Source: Paraflavisolibacter caeni (GTDB lineage Bacteria; Bacteroidota; Bacteroidia; Chitinophagales; Chitinophagaceae). Taken from it: a stretch of 64,000 bases of DNA. A program made the translations under genes and the position numbers. Below the pieces are notes generated by a model. It saw nothing but the letters and a program-made list of their open reading frames with translations. It was not told the DNA's origin and made no database searches. Shown here in pieces: positions 1 to 10,143 of this stretch (within the stretch, counting starts at the first letter, position 1; each line of letters opens with the position of its first letter). The DNA lies in NCBI RefSeq assembly GCF_025628885.1, contig NZ_JAOTIF010000010.1, positions 1-64,000 of the forward strand. Reading direction: 5' to 3'.

Positions 1-320
1 TTGATGCCGTTGTCGCTGAAGTATTTGATGGCTTTGATGCCGTCTTTGATCATGGGCACTTTGACTACGATATTAGGGTGAAGGGCCGCCAGGACCTTGC
101 CTTCTTCGATAATGCCCTGGAAGTCTGTGGCAAGCACTTCTGCAGAGATGTCGCCATCCACCAGTTCACAGATGGTTATATAATGCTGTAAGATGGCCTG
201 CTCCCCTTTGATGCCTTCTTTGGCCATCAGCGAAGGATTGGTGGTTACGCCATCTAAGATGCCTAAGGCATTGGCTTCTTCTATCTGGGAGAGATTCGCC
301 GTGTCAATGAAAAACTTCAT
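1..320 (-). CDS. Transaldolase / fructose-6-phosphate aldolase family, N-terminal part (gene cut by window edge)
   Basis: The first 106 residues of a small class I aldolase of the TalA/FSA type, read from an ATG at 318-320 and running off the left edge. The usual family length is about 215-220 residues, so about half is visible. Family landmarks are present: Asp6 in the first strand (FIDTANL), the VTTNPSL block with Asn28, and Lys87 in VVKVP, which corresponds to the Schiff-base lysine. It would act in the cytoplasm, either as transaldolase in the pentose phosphate pathway or as fructose-6-phosphate aldolase; the visible part cannot separate the two. A transaldolase beside a xylan locus makes sense because xylose enters metabolism through the pentose phosphate pathway. 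It is divergent from the LacI gene, with 727 bp between the start codons. Confidence 0.9.
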   Translation of the reverse strand, partial: MKFFIDTANLSQIEEANALGILDGVTTNPSLMAKEGIKGEQAILQHYITICELVDGDISAEVLATDFQGIIEEGKVLAALHPNIVVKVPMIKDGIKAIKYFSDNGI

Positions 321-1047
321 GTAATTGGTTGTTTTTAGTTATCGATTTTATATATTATTTATCAAGAAACTATTTTCGTCTACTTATAAAGTATATTAAT
401 TAAGCGGCTGTATTTTAGAACCGCAAAGAAATAAAATTCAAAGGAAATAGGGTGTATTTATTAATAAGATTGGAAATTCCCGGCATGCTTGATGTAGTTA
501 AACAATTCACTTTGTTAAGCATGAAGCACCCTTGTTGCAACATTATTGATGCAGTTTCCGGCAAAACAATCTTATAATTTTTCAGTAACATTCAATCCCA
601 GCAATTAGTTGATTTTAGAACCTTTCGGTATAAAGGCACACGGCTCATCTATAAAAATTAATCACAAGCATTTGATTCTCAATAAAGTAAAGTTTATCCT
701 TTATATGTACTATCATTACGAACGCTAATTTAAATGTATTTTTTACAATTATAAAAAATATGTAGAAAATTTTATAATTCGACAGTAATTCCAGATTACG
801 ATTTTTATTGGAATTTAACCTGTGAGGCAGAGATCTCAAGTAATGAATTCAATTTATGAAAATCAAGTGAGCATTACAGATAGTACCAGGATGTCGGGCA
901 AAGTCACCTTGAGTTAACCCTAATTAATTGTTTTCTTAAGTATATACAACCGATTACATATTTTTTAATTATATTCCATCTATAATTTGTATACCCTACC
1001 AGTAAACAGTTTATACTTAATTTGTAAAGTTGTGGGAGCAGTATAAT
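321..1047. other. Long AT-rich intergenic region between two divergent genes
   Basis: A 727 bp spacer separating the transaldolase start from the first LacI start. I see no convincing gene in it; the only longer reading frame (645-839, minus) has low-complexity AT-driven composition and no family resemblance. It holds the operator-like palindrome at 944-959 and a perfect 10 bp palindrome TGTTGCAACA at 533-542. Promoters for both flanking genes should lie here, but I could not place one confidently. Confidence 0.6.
944..959. promoter_or_regulatory. Operator-like palindrome upstream of first LacI gene
   Basis: ATACAACCGATTACAT is an imperfect inverted repeat with the CG step near its centre, the usual form of a LacI/CcpA-family operator. 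It lies 88 bp before the LacI ATG at 1048. It shares the CAACCGATT core with sites at 8967-8982 and 45545-45560. Binding by the adjacent LacI protein (autoregulation) is an inference from position and similarity. Confidence 0.55.
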
Positions 1048-2082
1048 ATGAGTACAGAAAAAGAGGTAACTATTTATGACATAGCTCGTAAGCTCAACAT
1101 TTCAAGTGCCACGGTAAGCAGGGCATTAAATGATGATCCAGTTGTTAGTAAAAAGACCAAACAAAAAATTTTTGACCTTGCTGAACAAATGGGTTACCGT
1201 ACGAACCTGTTCGCGCGCAACCTTCGAAATAATCGTACCAATACAATTGGCGTAATTATCCCACGTATCAATAGCTTCTTTATGTCCAGTGTCATTTCAG
1301 GCATGGAAAAAGTAGCTAATCAAAGTGGATATAATCTTATCATCAGCCAATCATCCGAGTCTGTAGAAAAAGAGATTAAAAATGTCAAAACTTTATACAA
1401 TAGCCGTGTTGATGGGCTTCTAGTTTCTTTGGCATACGATACTATTGATACTTCTCACTTTGATGTATTTTTTAAAATGCGTCTTCCTCTTATTTTTTTT
1501 GACAGAGTAGTTGAACATGAACATGCGACTAATATTATAATTGATAATAGGAAAAAAGCATATGAGGCCACGCAACATTTAATTGACCAGGGTTGCAGGC
1601 GGATCTTACATGTAACTGCAATTCCCAGACAAACTGTTTATGTTGAAAGGTTAGCAGGATATAAACAAGCTTTAGCTGATCATAACATTAAGTTTAAAGA
1701 AGATTATGTTATCATTAATGATCTGAGCCATAGGGCAGGCATTGAAACGGCAGCTATTATTCAAGCAATGAACACCATGCCTGATGCTGTTTTTGTATCA
1801 AATGACGATTGCGCTATCGGTTGTATGATCGCCTTGAAAAAAGCAGGCATCCGCATACCAGATGATATTGCATTTGTTGGGTTCAACAACGACCCTATCA
1901 GTACAATTGTTGAACCCAACTTAACGACCATTGATTATCCGGGCTACGAAATGGGGGTTGTGGCTGCAAATAATCTTATTAATCACTTACACTTAAATGG
2001 TGTTGCTCCCATCCATACCACCAACACCATTATTATTCGATCGGAGCTCATTATCCGTGCCTCATCTCTAAAAAGGAAATAA
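1048..2082 (+). CDS. LacI-family transcriptional regulator (paralog 1)
   Basis: A 344-residue LacI/GalR regulator. The N-terminal helix-turn-helix (about residues 5-60) contains VTIYDIARKL and the recognition segment SSATVSRALND, followed by the hinge helix (FARNLRNNRTNTIGVIIPR) and a periplasmic-binding-protein-like ligand domain ending near VGFNNDPI and EPNLTTIDYPG. I chose the ATG at 1048; an in-frame TTG at 1030 would add six residues unlike the paralog at 9044. The two LacI proteins are clearly paralogous, with most positions identical by eye, especially in the DNA-binding domain, so they may recognise the same operators. The likely ligand is a xylan- or uronate-derived sugar given the neighbours, but nothing in the sequence identifies it. 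The gene is convergent with uxuA (24 bp gap). Confidence 0.95.
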   Translation: MSTEKEVTIYDIARKLNISSATVSRALNDDPVVSKKTKQKIFDLAEQMGYRTNLFARNLRNNRTNTIGVIIPRINSFFMSSVISGMEKVANQSGYNLIISQSSESVEKEIKNVKTLYNSRVDGLLVSLAYDTIDTSHFDVFFKMRLPLIFFDRVVEHEHATNIIIDNRKKAYEATQHLIDQGCRRILHVTAIPRQTVYVERLAGYKQALADHNIKFKEDYVIINDLSHRAGIETAAIIQAMNTMPDAVFVSNDDCAIGCMIALKKAGIRIPDDIAFVGFNNDPISTIVEPNLTTIDYPGYEMGVVAANNLINHLHLNGVAPIHTTNTIIIRSELIIRASSLKRK

Positions 2083-2106
2083 GTAACATAACAAATTTTG
2101 AGATAG

Positions 2107-3276
2107 TCAATCTTTCAGACTCCTAGAAATTCCCAACTCCAACCCTCTTAGCTCTGCCAATCCCCTCAACCTTCCAATAGCTGAATATCCCGGGTAAGTG
2201 GTCTTCTTCAGGTCATCCAGCATTTGGTGCCCATGATCAGGACGCATGGGAATAGAAAACCCTCTCCTACGCATTACCAAAACGACCTCTTTCACCACTT
2301 CGTACATATCTACATCTCCTGCCAGATGGTCTGCTTCGAAAAAATTACCTTCACTATCTCTCTTCGTACTGCGCAGGTGAATGAAATGAATGGAATCGCC
2401 CAGTCTTCTCACCATCCCTGGCAGGTCATTGTCAGGCCTCACGCCATATGATCCCGTACAATAACAAAGTCCGTTGGCTGGTGAAGGCGCCGCATCCAGC
2501 AATTCTTTGGCATCTTGTTCCGTACTCACAATTCTTGGCAGACCAAGTATGGGATATGGAGGATCGTCCGGATGAATGGCCATCTTTAATCCTACTTCTG
2601 CTGCCACCGGAACCACCTCACGCAAAAAGTGAAACAGGTGTTGTTTCAACTTTGCTGCATCGATACCCTCATAGGTCTTTAAAGCCGTCAGGATCTGCTC
2701 TTCCGTAAATCTTTCTTCGCTACCCGGCAGCCCAAGCAATGTATTACGGTACAACGTTTCTTTCTCCTCCAAGCTCATGGCTTCCAGCCTAGCCTTCGCC
2801 TTTGCTATTTCTTCAGCGGTATAATCTTGTTCTGCCCCCGGCCTCTTCAGCAAGAACAGGTCAAAAGCAATGAAAGCAGCCTTCTCGAAATACAAAGCCT
2901 TGCTCTTGTCCGGCATTTCGTAAGAAATATCCGTACGCATCCAGTCCAGTATTGGCATGAAGTTATAGGTAACCACTTGAAGTCCACAAGCAGCCACATT
3001 CCTCAGACTTTGCTTGTAGTTTTCAATATATCGCTGATAGTCACCGGTTTGCTTTTTAATATCCTCATGAACAGGCAAACTTTCAATCACCGTCCATGTC
3101 ATCCCAGCTTCTTCCACCAAAGCTTTTCTTTTATTGATCTCTTCTATTGTCCATACATCGCCCACAGGTATGTGGTGCAATGCAGTAACCACACCGGTAC
3201 ATCCTGCTTGTCTGATATCCCACAGGCTTACCGGGTCATTGGGGCCATACCAGCGCATGGTTTGTTCCATTAACAT
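2107..3276 (-). CDS. uxuA: Mannonate dehydratase UxuA
   Basis: A 389-residue mannonate dehydratase that converts D-mannonate to 2-keto-3-deoxy-D-gluconate in the cytoplasm, the central step of glucuronate breakdown. The N-terminus ([16 protein letters not shown], then [13 protein letters not shown]) closely follows the known enterobacterial UxuA, and the length matches (about 394). Metal-site motifs are visible: [14 protein letters not shown] and MRPDHGH near the C-terminus. The reading frame opens at 3276, but the ATG at 3270 (MEQT...) fits the family start better. The gene stands alone on the minus strand, convergent with LacI and downstream of the SusD terminator, so it has its own promoter. 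Glucuronate isomerase, KDG kinase and KDPG aldolase are not in the window. The glucuronate would come from GH67/GH115 action encoded nearby. Confidence 0.96.
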   Translation of the reverse strand: MLMEQTMRWYGPNDPVSLWDIRQAGCTGVVTALHHIPVGDVWTIEEINKRKALVEEAGMTWTVIESLPVHEDIKKQTGDYQRYIENYKQSLRNVAACGLQVVTYNFMPILDWMRTDISYEMPDKSKALYFEKAAFIAFDLFLLKRPGAEQDYTAEEIAKAKARLEAMSLEEKETLYRNTLLGLPGSEERFTEEQILTALKTYEGIDAAKLKQHLFHFLREVVPVAAEVGLKMAIHPDDPPYPILGLPRIVSTEQDAKELLDAAPSPANGLCYCTGSYGVRPDNDLPGMVRRLGDSIHFIHLRSTKRDSEGNFFEADHLAGDVDMYEVVKEVVLVMRRRGFSIPMRPDHGHQMLDDLKKTTYPGYSAIGRLRGLAELRGLELGISRSLKD

Positions 3277-3674
3277 AGTCTTGTTGTTTATATTAAGATA
3301 AAGGTATCTATTGAATGCTCATAAGCTGAGGCTTTTTACGTTTTTTAGTTTTTCTCACTACCTGATTAACTTTTTATTACCCGCTAATAAATTACTAAAC
3401 AATAAAAGCGCACTTGTCATTTTCTGTTGGGCCTTAGGATTTAAAGATTGAGTGCTCAAATGTGCATAAAGCAATGGCAATTAACCCTTATCATCATTTA
3501 AGTTCCTCATAAAGGTTATATCTTGGTCAATACTAATGAAAAATAATAAAAAGGAAGGATGAATAATCATCCTTCCCAAACATGACCTTGAAAAAAAGTT
3601 AGTATCTAATACCCAGGAATTTGGGGAAAGAACAACTTTCTGTTACACGATTTATTTCACATTGTGGAATTGAT
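3277..3674. other. Intergenic region: uxuA upstream side and SusD terminator
   Basis: A 398 bp AT-rich spacer on the minus strand between the end of susD and the start of uxuA. It contains the terminator hairpin at 3553-3576. The roughly 270 bp between that hairpin and uxuA must hold the uxuA promoter. I found no copy of the CAACCGATT operator core here, so uxuA may be controlled differently from the SusCD and LacI2 region. No gene is seen. Confidence 0.6.
3553..3576 (-). terminator. Rho-independent terminator of the first SusC-SusD operon
   Basis: A perfect 10 bp inverted repeat (GGAAGGATGA / TCATCCTTCC) with a 4-nt loop. On the minus strand it is followed by a T-rich tract (TTTTTATTATTTTT), about 100 bp after the susD stop codon. 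It separates the SusCD transcript from uxuA. Confidence 0.85.
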
Positions 3675-5633
3675 CTAATTATATCCGGGATTCTGATATG
3701 CTTTCTTATCCGTTTCATTCAATTGCAAAGCATCCATTTGCCCTTGCGGAATGGGACGTAGATAGAGATATGATTGAATGTTGCGTGTTATTGTTTGCGG
3801 CGTATGGTCTCCGTAGTTGCTTCCGCTAATTTGATAAGTAGAAGCGAGTGCAATCCATTTTTGCGTACGTACCAAATCGTACCAGCGATAACCTTCGCCG
3901 TAATATTCTCGCGAACGTTCTGCCAAAATATAATCTATATCTATTGATATGGGTGTAGCAGCAGTCATATCTGCACTATGGTCTTCAACTTTGGCGATAT
4001 TTCCATTATTGTCCCAACGCCATTTTCCAGCACGTGCACGAATCACATTGATCAATTCTCTGGCACTTTTACCAGCTTGCGTAGTTGCACCTTTCGCAGC
4101 CGCTTCGGCTGCGATGAAGTAAAGCTCCGAGAATTTGGCAATATTGTAAGGACGTGTACTGGCTGCATTAGGCTGTCCCAATCCGGTTCCATTATCGGTA
4201 CGGTAAGTGCCAAGCTTCCAAAGCCCTGGATATACGATTCTGCTGATGCCGTTCGGCGATACCACAAAATCGGCTCTTCCGCCTAGGACACCTGCACCTA
4301 TATTGCTTTTATAAGCTGAATTTGAATAATCAATAGGTGTAGCCGGTTCCTCGTTCAGGAAAGTGAGTATTGCCTCACCTGGTTTAACCTGCATATTGTT
4401 TGCATTATACAATATAGTATTAGAAACACCGCCTTTAGGCCAGTTGCCACGGTAAACCGTCACAAAAGTACCATCGTAGCGGGAATCATTGGTTTTGTCG
4501 GCGAAGGTGCTTTTAATAACTGCTATAGTGGGACACATACGGGTCCATGGACGTCCCAGATGTTGTTCAGCTTCACGTTGTACAGAACTTACACCCGCCC
4601 ATGATGTATTGGAAGTACTACTTCTAATATTTGTATAGTTCCACTGCATCATCCAGCCGGCAAAATTTTCCGGAGCTCCGCCATTGCTATATGTAAGGCT
4701 GGATGCGTTATAAAGCTCACTTGTCTCCGTGTGGTCGGCAAACAAAAGCAATTCTTTGTTACGGTCGTTTGTCCCCACATTAACGTCATAGAATGTTGGC
4801 TGTAAGGTGAAAGGACCTGGATTACTAATGGCTGTTGTTGCCACATCGTATGCCTGCTGAAAATACCACTGAGCATCATGTCCGTCAGGATCAATACGGG
4901 CAGTTTCCGGATAAGTAGGAATATTATTTGGATTTTGCAGCCACCAGGCATAAGTCAGGTAAGCTTTTGCCAAATAAAGACGGGCAACTGTTTTAGTTAC
5001 AGCACCGGTAACACGAGGGTTGTCCGGCAAATCGTTTACTGCAGTCTTCAGATCCGGAAATATAGCTTTAGTGTAGACCTCTGGTAATGTATTACGCACA
5101 GAAACTCTTACGGGCGCGGTATTAAACTTCAATACACCAGCCCCTAAATCCAATGGCACACCGCCGAAGGTCTGCACCAGCTGGAAATAATCGAAAGCGC
5201 GGAAGAATCTGGCTTCGGCAATCAACGCATTGGAAATAGTTCCTACAGCCGTAGCATTTTCAATGATACCGCTCGCGGTGTTGATGTTAGGGAACGCAGC
5301 TCCCCACAATACATCAGCACGGCTGTTAGTGGGCGTAATATTCCCCTGACCAGAAATGTCCATGACCTTAAAGTTTTCATCTGCACTCTGGGCGTACGTA
5401 ACTTCATCAGTACCAGTTTCGCAGGTGTTATAATAGTAGGCCTGTCCGTATATATACCTTAAGTGGGCGTACAACGAGGTTAGACCTCCATTAACACCAT
5501 TTTCGGTTTTAAAAAAACCAGGCTCATAAATACTGCGAGGCTGTTCTTCCAAAATTTTAGAACACCCAGCTAAGAATACCATCAGCATTACAATTGCCGA
5601 TCCTTTAAGTGTCTTTATATATTTACTTTTCAT
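3675..5633 (-). CDS. SusD/RagB family outer-membrane glycan-binding lipoprotein (PUL 1)
   Basis: A 652-residue SusD-like protein. The lipobox LAGC places the lipidated cysteine at residue 24, followed by a short linker and the SusD N-terminal region (ILEEQPRSIYEPGFF, NGVNGGLTSLYAHLR). The C-terminal part has the typical RagB/SusD block (FSELYFIAAEAAAKGATT, LINVIRARAG, ILAERSREYYGEGYRWYDLVR). At the cell surface it would bind the glycan and form the lid of the SusC transporter encoded just upstream (12 bp gap, same strand). At about 650 residues it is longer than the classic SusD (about 550), as is common for xylan-type SusD proteins. Substrate specificity is inferred from the surrounding glucuronoxylan enzymes. 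Confidence 0.96.
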   Translation of the reverse strand: MKSKYIKTLKGSAIVMLMVFLAGCSKILEEQPRSIYEPGFFKTENGVNGGLTSLYAHLRYIYGQAYYYNTCETGTDEVTYAQSADENFKVMDISGQGNITPTNSRADVLWGAAFPNINTASGIIENATAVGTISNALIAEARFFRAFDYFQLVQTFGGVPLDLGAGVLKFNTAPVRVSVRNTLPEVYTKAIFPDLKTAVNDLPDNPRVTGAVTKTVARLYLAKAYLTYAWWLQNPNNIPTYPETARIDPDGHDAQWYFQQAYDVATTAISNPGPFTLQPTFYDVNVGTNDRNKELLLFADHTETSELYNASSLTYSNGGAPENFAGWMMQWNYTNIRSSTSNTSWAGVSSVQREAEQHLGRPWTRMCPTIAVIKSTFADKTNDSRYDGTFVTVYRGNWPKGGVSNTILYNANNMQVKPGEAILTFLNEEPATPIDYSNSAYKSNIGAGVLGGRADFVVSPNGISRIVYPGLWKLGTYRTDNGTGLGQPNAASTRPYNIAKFSELYFIAAEAAAKGATTQAGKSARELINVIRARAGKWRWDNNGNIAKVEDHSADMTAATPISIDIDYILAERSREYYGEGYRWYDLVRTQKWIALASTYQISGSNYGDHTPQTITRNIQSYLYLRPIPQGQMDALQLNETDKKAYQNPGYN

Positions 5634-5645
5634 ATTATAATGATT

Positions 5646-8600
5646 TTAGAATGTCAAATTAAGACCAACTACGTAGTTGCGAGTTGAAGGTGAGTTAGTA
5701 CCTATTGTCAAGATACGACTCTGGTAAGCAGTTGTAACTGCAGCATTTTCATTACCAAGCGAGTTGGTTTCCGGATCCATACCAGATTCTTTATGGTAAG
5801 GAGAGATAAGCACAAATGGGTTTTGCACGGTGAAGTACATCCGCATTTTAACATTCTGATTTTTTATCAGACTTTGGTTGAAGTCATACCCAAGTGAGAT
5901 GGTGCGGATCTTCAGGTATGATGCATCAAAGTAACCCAAGGTACTTCCATACTTTGGATTGTCACCGCTTGCTAAGCCACCAGGCTTTGGATACTTGGCA
6001 TCTGTGTTCTCCGGAGTCCAATAGTCCACTTTAACATTGCCCCTGCGTCCGCTCATCATATTGAGGTAACCAGAAGATCCGTAAAGGGTGCTGACAAGAA
6101 TACCACCGCTTTTAAACGCAGCTACAGTACTGAGATCAAATCCTTTATAAGCTACGCGGGTGTTGAAGCCCCCCAGAAAATCAGGATCTACATCCATAAC
6201 TTGACGGTCGCTGGGTCCTATCGCCCTTGTTGGCTTACCATTGGCATCATAGTCGCCTGTATATTTCACTTTGATCATTCCCACATTTCCACCTGGTTCC
6301 AGGACATCACGATACTGATCTTTCTCTTGCCACAATCCTACTTTCTCATAATCATAAATTGCATTAATGTTGTGACCAACAAACCACGCATTGCCTTCAT
6401 CCCGAGTCTGTCCTGAGGCAAGCGCGACCAGCTTGTTGCGGTTGGTATAAAGATTGACACCGGCGTCCCATGTCCAGCCATTATGGTTGTCCAATATAGT
6501 CCCGTTGAGACTGAATTCCCAACCTTTATTTTGGGTTTCGCCAATATTTGCAGTATAGCTAGTCACGCCAGAAGTAGATGGCAGGCTAACTCCCAGAAGA
6601 ATATCCTTGGTATTTGTCACATAGTATTCTACGGTACCGGACAAGCGATTGTTCAGAACAGCGAAATCCAAACCATAGTTACCAGTAACAGAGTACTCCC
6701 ATCCTAAATTATCGTTAGGTAATTGAGATACATAATATCCAACGGCATAATTATTAGGGCCAAAGTTGTAAGGTCTGGTGCTCAATCTTCCAAGGGTAGC
6801 GTAAGGGGAAATAGCCTGGTTTGAAGTTTGTCCAAAACCTGCACGCAGTTTCAATTTATTGATCACACTGATCCCCTTCATAAATGATTCATTCCCGATA
6901 TTCCATCCGGCCGACACAGCAGGATAAGTATGCCACTTATGTCCCTCTGCCAACCTGGAAGAGCCATCAGAGCGCAATGTAGCCGAAAGCATATAGCGAT
7001 TGTCGTATGAGTACATCACACGTCCCATCCATGACATTAAGCCCCACAACTGGTAGTCCTGGTTGTTGGGATCAACAGTAATTTCGCCGGTAGCCTGGCC
7101 AAGATTGTAGAATTGGAAAGCATCGGAGGGAATATCCTTTGCCGACATAGAAGACCTGTTGTATTTGTTTTGCTCGGCGGAATACAGGGCAACAACATTC
7201 ACAGTATGTTTTTGTGCAAAAGTTCGGTCATAGGACAATAGGTTTTCAAGTGTCCAATGATAAGTCTGAGAATTGCTGATACCTGCAGTAGAAGGGGTTG
7301 TAGCTGTGGTGCTGTTTATTCCCTTACCTGTATAGTTACCATTATTATTCTGGATGAAATCCAGGCCAAGGTTAGTACGATATTTCAAGCCATCAATCCA
7401 TGGTATTTTCACTTCTCCATAAATAGCATTGTATGTTGCATATCCTCTAGTTTCGTTTAACCATTGGTCCTGCAAATCTTCTATCCTACTTCTTGTGGAT
7501 ACCCACTGTTCATCTAAAGGCATTTTCACAGTTCTTTTCAATGTGCCATCCGTGTTATAAGGATTAGCAATTGGAGACATACTCAACACACCATACAACC
7601 CTACCTGATTGCCTTCACTTATATTATAGTTGTTGTTTGTAGTAAAACCAAAGCGGAAAAATTTACCTACCTGCTGATCTATAGAACCACGTAATGAATA
7701 ACGTTTGTATTGCTGGGTAGGAATTACACCTTGATTCTGATAGTAACCCATTCCGAAGTTGTAGTTGCCTTGTTGGGTACCACCGGAAAGACCTAAGTCG
7801 TGACTTGTTACTGCACCGGTCCTATAAAACATGTCTTGCCAATCAGTATTTATACTATCGGCTTCATCAACCCCGTTTGTGTACTGACCGGCGGCTTTAC
7901 GGAGCGCAATAAACTCCTGGGCGTTCATCATGGGGTATTTGGCAAAAACAGTTTGCGCGCCATGATAAGCATTGTAAGATATTCTTGGTTTTTGACCTCT
8001 TTGTCCCTTATTTGTTGTTACTAATATTACACCGTTAGCACCGCGTGAACCATAAATCGCAGTTGCCGAAGCATCTTTAAGAATCTCAATGCTTTTGATG
8101 TCGTTTGGGTTGAGATCCGCTATAGAGCCGGGAAATGGAATCCCATCAAGCACCACCAACGGGTCATTGCTGGCAGTCAGTGACCGTGTTCCACGAATAC
8201 GAATCTGCATTGACGCACCCGGTTTAGTTGAAGTCTGCGTCATATCAACACCAGCTAAACGTCCTTGCAAGGCTTGTGCAATATTAGGTGCTGGTACATC
8301 ACGCATCACATCTCCGCCAATTGAAGCAACCGAACCAGTAACGGCTTCTTTCCGCTGTGTACCATAACCAACAACAACCACTTGTTCCAACTCCTTGTTT
8401 TCGGCAGTTAGAATAACATTAATTGACGTTCGATTATTAATTTTTACTTCTTGCGAGCTGAACCCCACAGAAGAAATCACCAAAGTAGCGTTGCCAGGAG
8501 CCGCAATTTCAAATTGGCCATTGGCATCACTAGTCACACCTTTGGAAGTTCCTTTTACAGAAACAGAAGCCGTAGGTACAGCTTCGCCCTTATTAGAAGT

Positions 8601-8756
8601 AATTACGCCCCTTACTGTAATATTATTTTGAGCATGAAGGGGCAGGCTCAAAAATGAAATAGATAATAATAAAAAAGCAATCGTGATCAAATTCCCAGGC
8701 AAGCGTCCCAGAAAAACTGACCCATGCAGATAACGGCTTGTAACCGATTCTTTCAT
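5646..8756 (-). CDS. SusC/RagA family TonB-dependent outer-membrane transporter (PUL 1)
   Basis: A 1036-residue SusC-like transporter. It has a signal peptide ending near SLPLHAQ (residues 1-43), a carboxypeptidase-regulatory-like beta domain (about 46-130), the VVVVGYGTQ start of the plug with the typical IRIRGTRSL, VVLDGIPFPG, IEILKDASATAIYGSRGANGVI signatures, and then a long beta-barrel region ending in aromatic NLTF. It imports oligosaccharides across the outer membrane with TonB energy, paired with the SusD encoded 12 bp downstream. The gene is divergent from the second LacI gene, and the 287 bp between their start codons carries an operator-like palindrome. No anti-sigma-interacting STN domain is seen, so LacI rather than sigma/anti-sigma control is likely. 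Confidence 0.97.
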   Translation of the reverse strand: MKESVTSRYLHGSVFLGRLPGNLITIAFLLLSISFLSLPLHAQNNITVRGVITSNKGEAVPTASVSVKGTSKGVTSDANGQFEIAAPGNATLVISSVGFSSQEVKINNRTSINVILTAENKELEQVVVVGYGTQRKEAVTGSVASIGGDVMRDVPAPNIAQALQGRLAGVDMTQTSTKPGASMQIRIRGTRSLTASNDPLVVLDGIPFPGSIADLNPNDIKSIEILKDASATAIYGSRGANGVILVTTNKGQRGQKPRISYNAYHGAQTVFAKYPMMNAQEFIALRKAAGQYTNGVDEADSINTDWQDMFYRTGAVTSHDLGLSGGTQQGNYNFGMGYYQNQGVIPTQQYKRYSLRGSIDQQVGKFFRFGFTTNNNYNISEGNQVGLYGVLSMSPIANPYNTDGTLKRTVKMPLDEQWVSTRSRIEDLQDQWLNETRGYATYNAIYGEVKIPWIDGLKYRTNLGLDFIQNNNGNYTGKGINSTTATTPSTAGISNSQTYHWTLENLLSYDRTFAQKHTVNVVALYSAEQNKYNRSSMSAKDIPSDAFQFYNLGQATGEITVDPNNQDYQLWGLMSWMGRVMYSYDNRYMLSATLRSDGSSRLAEGHKWHTYPAVSAGWNIGNESFMKGISVINKLKLRAGFGQTSNQAISPYATLGRLSTRPYNFGPNNYAVGYYVSQLPNDNLGWEYSVTGNYGLDFAVLNNRLSGTVEYYVTNTKDILLGVSLPSTSGVTSYTANIGETQNKGWEFSLNGTILDNHNGWTWDAGVNLYTNRNKLVALASGQTRDEGNAWFVGHNINAIYDYEKVGLWQEKDQYRDVLEPGGNVGMIKVKYTGDYDANGKPTRAIGPSDRQVMDVDPDFLGGFNTRVAYKGFDLSTVAAFKSGGILVSTLYGSSGYLNMMSGRRGNVKVDYWTPENTDAKYPKPGGLASGDNPKYGSTLGYFDASYLKIRTISLGYDFNQSLIKNQNVKMRMYFTVQNPFVLISPYHKESGMDPETNSLGNENAAVTTAYQSRILTIGTNSPSTRNYVVGLNLTF

Positions 8757-8966
8757 AAGTGATGGTTTTAAAAGTTTAGACTATAGTTATTAAATGCAGG
8801 AATGACAAAAGAATATTGAGAATCTGGAAGGAATAACCGAAATAAAAAAGCAGTCAGTGACTTTTTTTAGGAGCAGTTCCTTATTAAACATAAACAATCG
8901 TTTTTAGATGAATGGAGGCAAGTTTTTTTTGCTTTGGCAGTACTAAGATCGTAAGATTTTTTAAAA

Positions 8967-8982
8967 ATGCAACCGATTGCAT
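8967..8982. promoter_or_regulatory. Operator-like palindrome in the SusC / LacI2 divergent region
   Basis: ATGCAACCGATTGCAT matches its own reverse complement at 14 of 16 positions. It lies 61 bp before the LacI2 ATG (9044) and about 210 bp before the SusC start, so it could control both directions. The core is shared with sites at 944-959 and 45545-45560. The site lies inside the upstream extension of the LacI2 reading frame, which argues for the later start of that gene. Confidence 0.65.
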
Positions 8983-9043
8983 AATTTTTTTTAAAAAATA
9001 TTCTACATTAGCATACCAATCAAAGGCAAATGATTGTCAATCG

Positions 9044-10072
9044 ATGGAAAAAGAAGTAACCATATATGACCTTGCGCACAAGCTGGAGATCTCTCCCGCT
9101 ACCGTGAGCCGCGCCTTACAAGACCACCCGGCCATCAGTAAGAAAACAAAGAAGAAGATATTTGAATTGGCCGAAGAAATGGGCTACCGTACTAACAACT
9201 TTGCCCGGAACCTTCGGAATAAGAATACAAATACAATAGGTGTCATTGTTCCCAGGCTGGACAGTTATTTTATGTCCACTGTCATTGCAGGTATTGAAAA
9301 CACTGCGGGTAATCTTGGCTATCAAATCATTATCAGCCAATCATCAGAACAGGTGAAAAAGGAAGCTTCAAGTGCCAATACACTTTTTAATAGCCGTGTA
9401 GATGGGCTATTAGTTTCCCTGGCATATGATACGGAAGACCTTAGTCACTTTGATATTTTTCTTAAGAAAAAGGTACCTATCATATTTTTTGACCGGGTAA
9501 CAGATTATGACGGCTGTATGAATATTCTTATTGACAACCGCAAAGCGGCCAATGAAGCAACCCGGCATTTGATACAACAAGGATGTCGAAGGCTTGTACA
9601 TCTTACAGCCATCCCTAAAAGGAACGTTTATATTGATAGGCTGGAAGGATTTAAGCAAGCATTGGAAGAAGCAGGACTTCCTTATAGCGAAGACCAGGTA
9701 ATAATAGATAACTTAAGCCAGGAAGCTGGCGTGAGAGCCGCAGAAATTATCAGCAAAATGAAGCCGCTTCCTGACGGGGTGTTTGTTTCCAACGATAATT
9801 GTGCAACCGTTTGCATGATTACACTCAAAAAAATGGGGATTCGGATACCTGAAGACATTGCTTTCGTCGGTTTTAATAATGACCCTGTATGTAAGGTTGC
9901 TGAGCCTAACCTGACAACCATCAATTATCCCGGTTATGAAATGGGACAGGTAGCTGCCCGTAGCCTGATCAGTCATTTAAGTGGTGCAGTAAATATTCAT
10001 GCCACCACGGCTATTACGTTAAGAGCAGATCTTATTGTCCGTGCATCTTCAATGCGTATCAAATCAAGCTGA
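9044..10072 (+). CDS. LacI-family transcriptional regulator (paralog 2)
   Basis: A 342-residue LacI/GalR regulator starting at the ATG at 9044 (MEKEVTIYDLAHKLE). The frame is open back to 8912, but that extension has unlikely residues and covers the operator, so the shorter form is preferred. The helix-turn-helix includes SPATVSRALQD; the hinge (FARNLRNKNTNTIG) and the sugar-binding domain (VGFNNDPV, EPNLTTINYPG) follow. It is a close paralog of the protein at 1048-2082. Being the first gene of the long plus-strand run of xylan-degrading genes and divergent from SusC, it is the best candidate for local control of this locus. Ligand and mode (repressor or activator) are not visible. Confidence 0.95.
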   Translation: MEKEVTIYDLAHKLEISPATVSRALQDHPAISKKTKKKIFELAEEMGYRTNNFARNLRNKNTNTIGVIVPRLDSYFMSTVIAGIENTAGNLGYQIIISQSSEQVKKEASSANTLFNSRVDGLLVSLAYDTEDLSHFDIFLKKKVPIIFFDRVTDYDGCMNILIDNRKAANEATRHLIQQGCRRLVHLTAIPKRNVYIDRLEGFKQALEEAGLPYSEDQVIIDNLSQEAGVRAAEIISKMKPLPDGVFVSNDNCATVCMITLKKMGIRIPEDIAFVGFNNDPVCKVAEPNLTTINYPGYEMGQVAARSLISHLSGAVNIHATTAITLRADLIVRASSMRIKSS

Positions 10073-10143
10073 TCCATATTGAATTTAAAAATCACTGACA
10101 ATAATAAATTGATCATAAACAACCTTTATTTTTTTCTGCCATT

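Noticed and set aside
645-839. 64-codon minus-strand frame in the left spacer
   Set aside because: AT-driven, low-complexity translation with no family features or start context; overlaps a likely regulatory region.
2224-3273. Three plus-strand frames of 75-148 codons opposite uxuA
   Set aside because: They are antisense shadows of a strongly conserved mannonate dehydratase gene.
8738-8753. TTGTAACCGATTCTTT as a further operator
   Set aside because: Matches only the left half and core of the palindrome and lies in the first codons of susC; kept as a note, not as a site.
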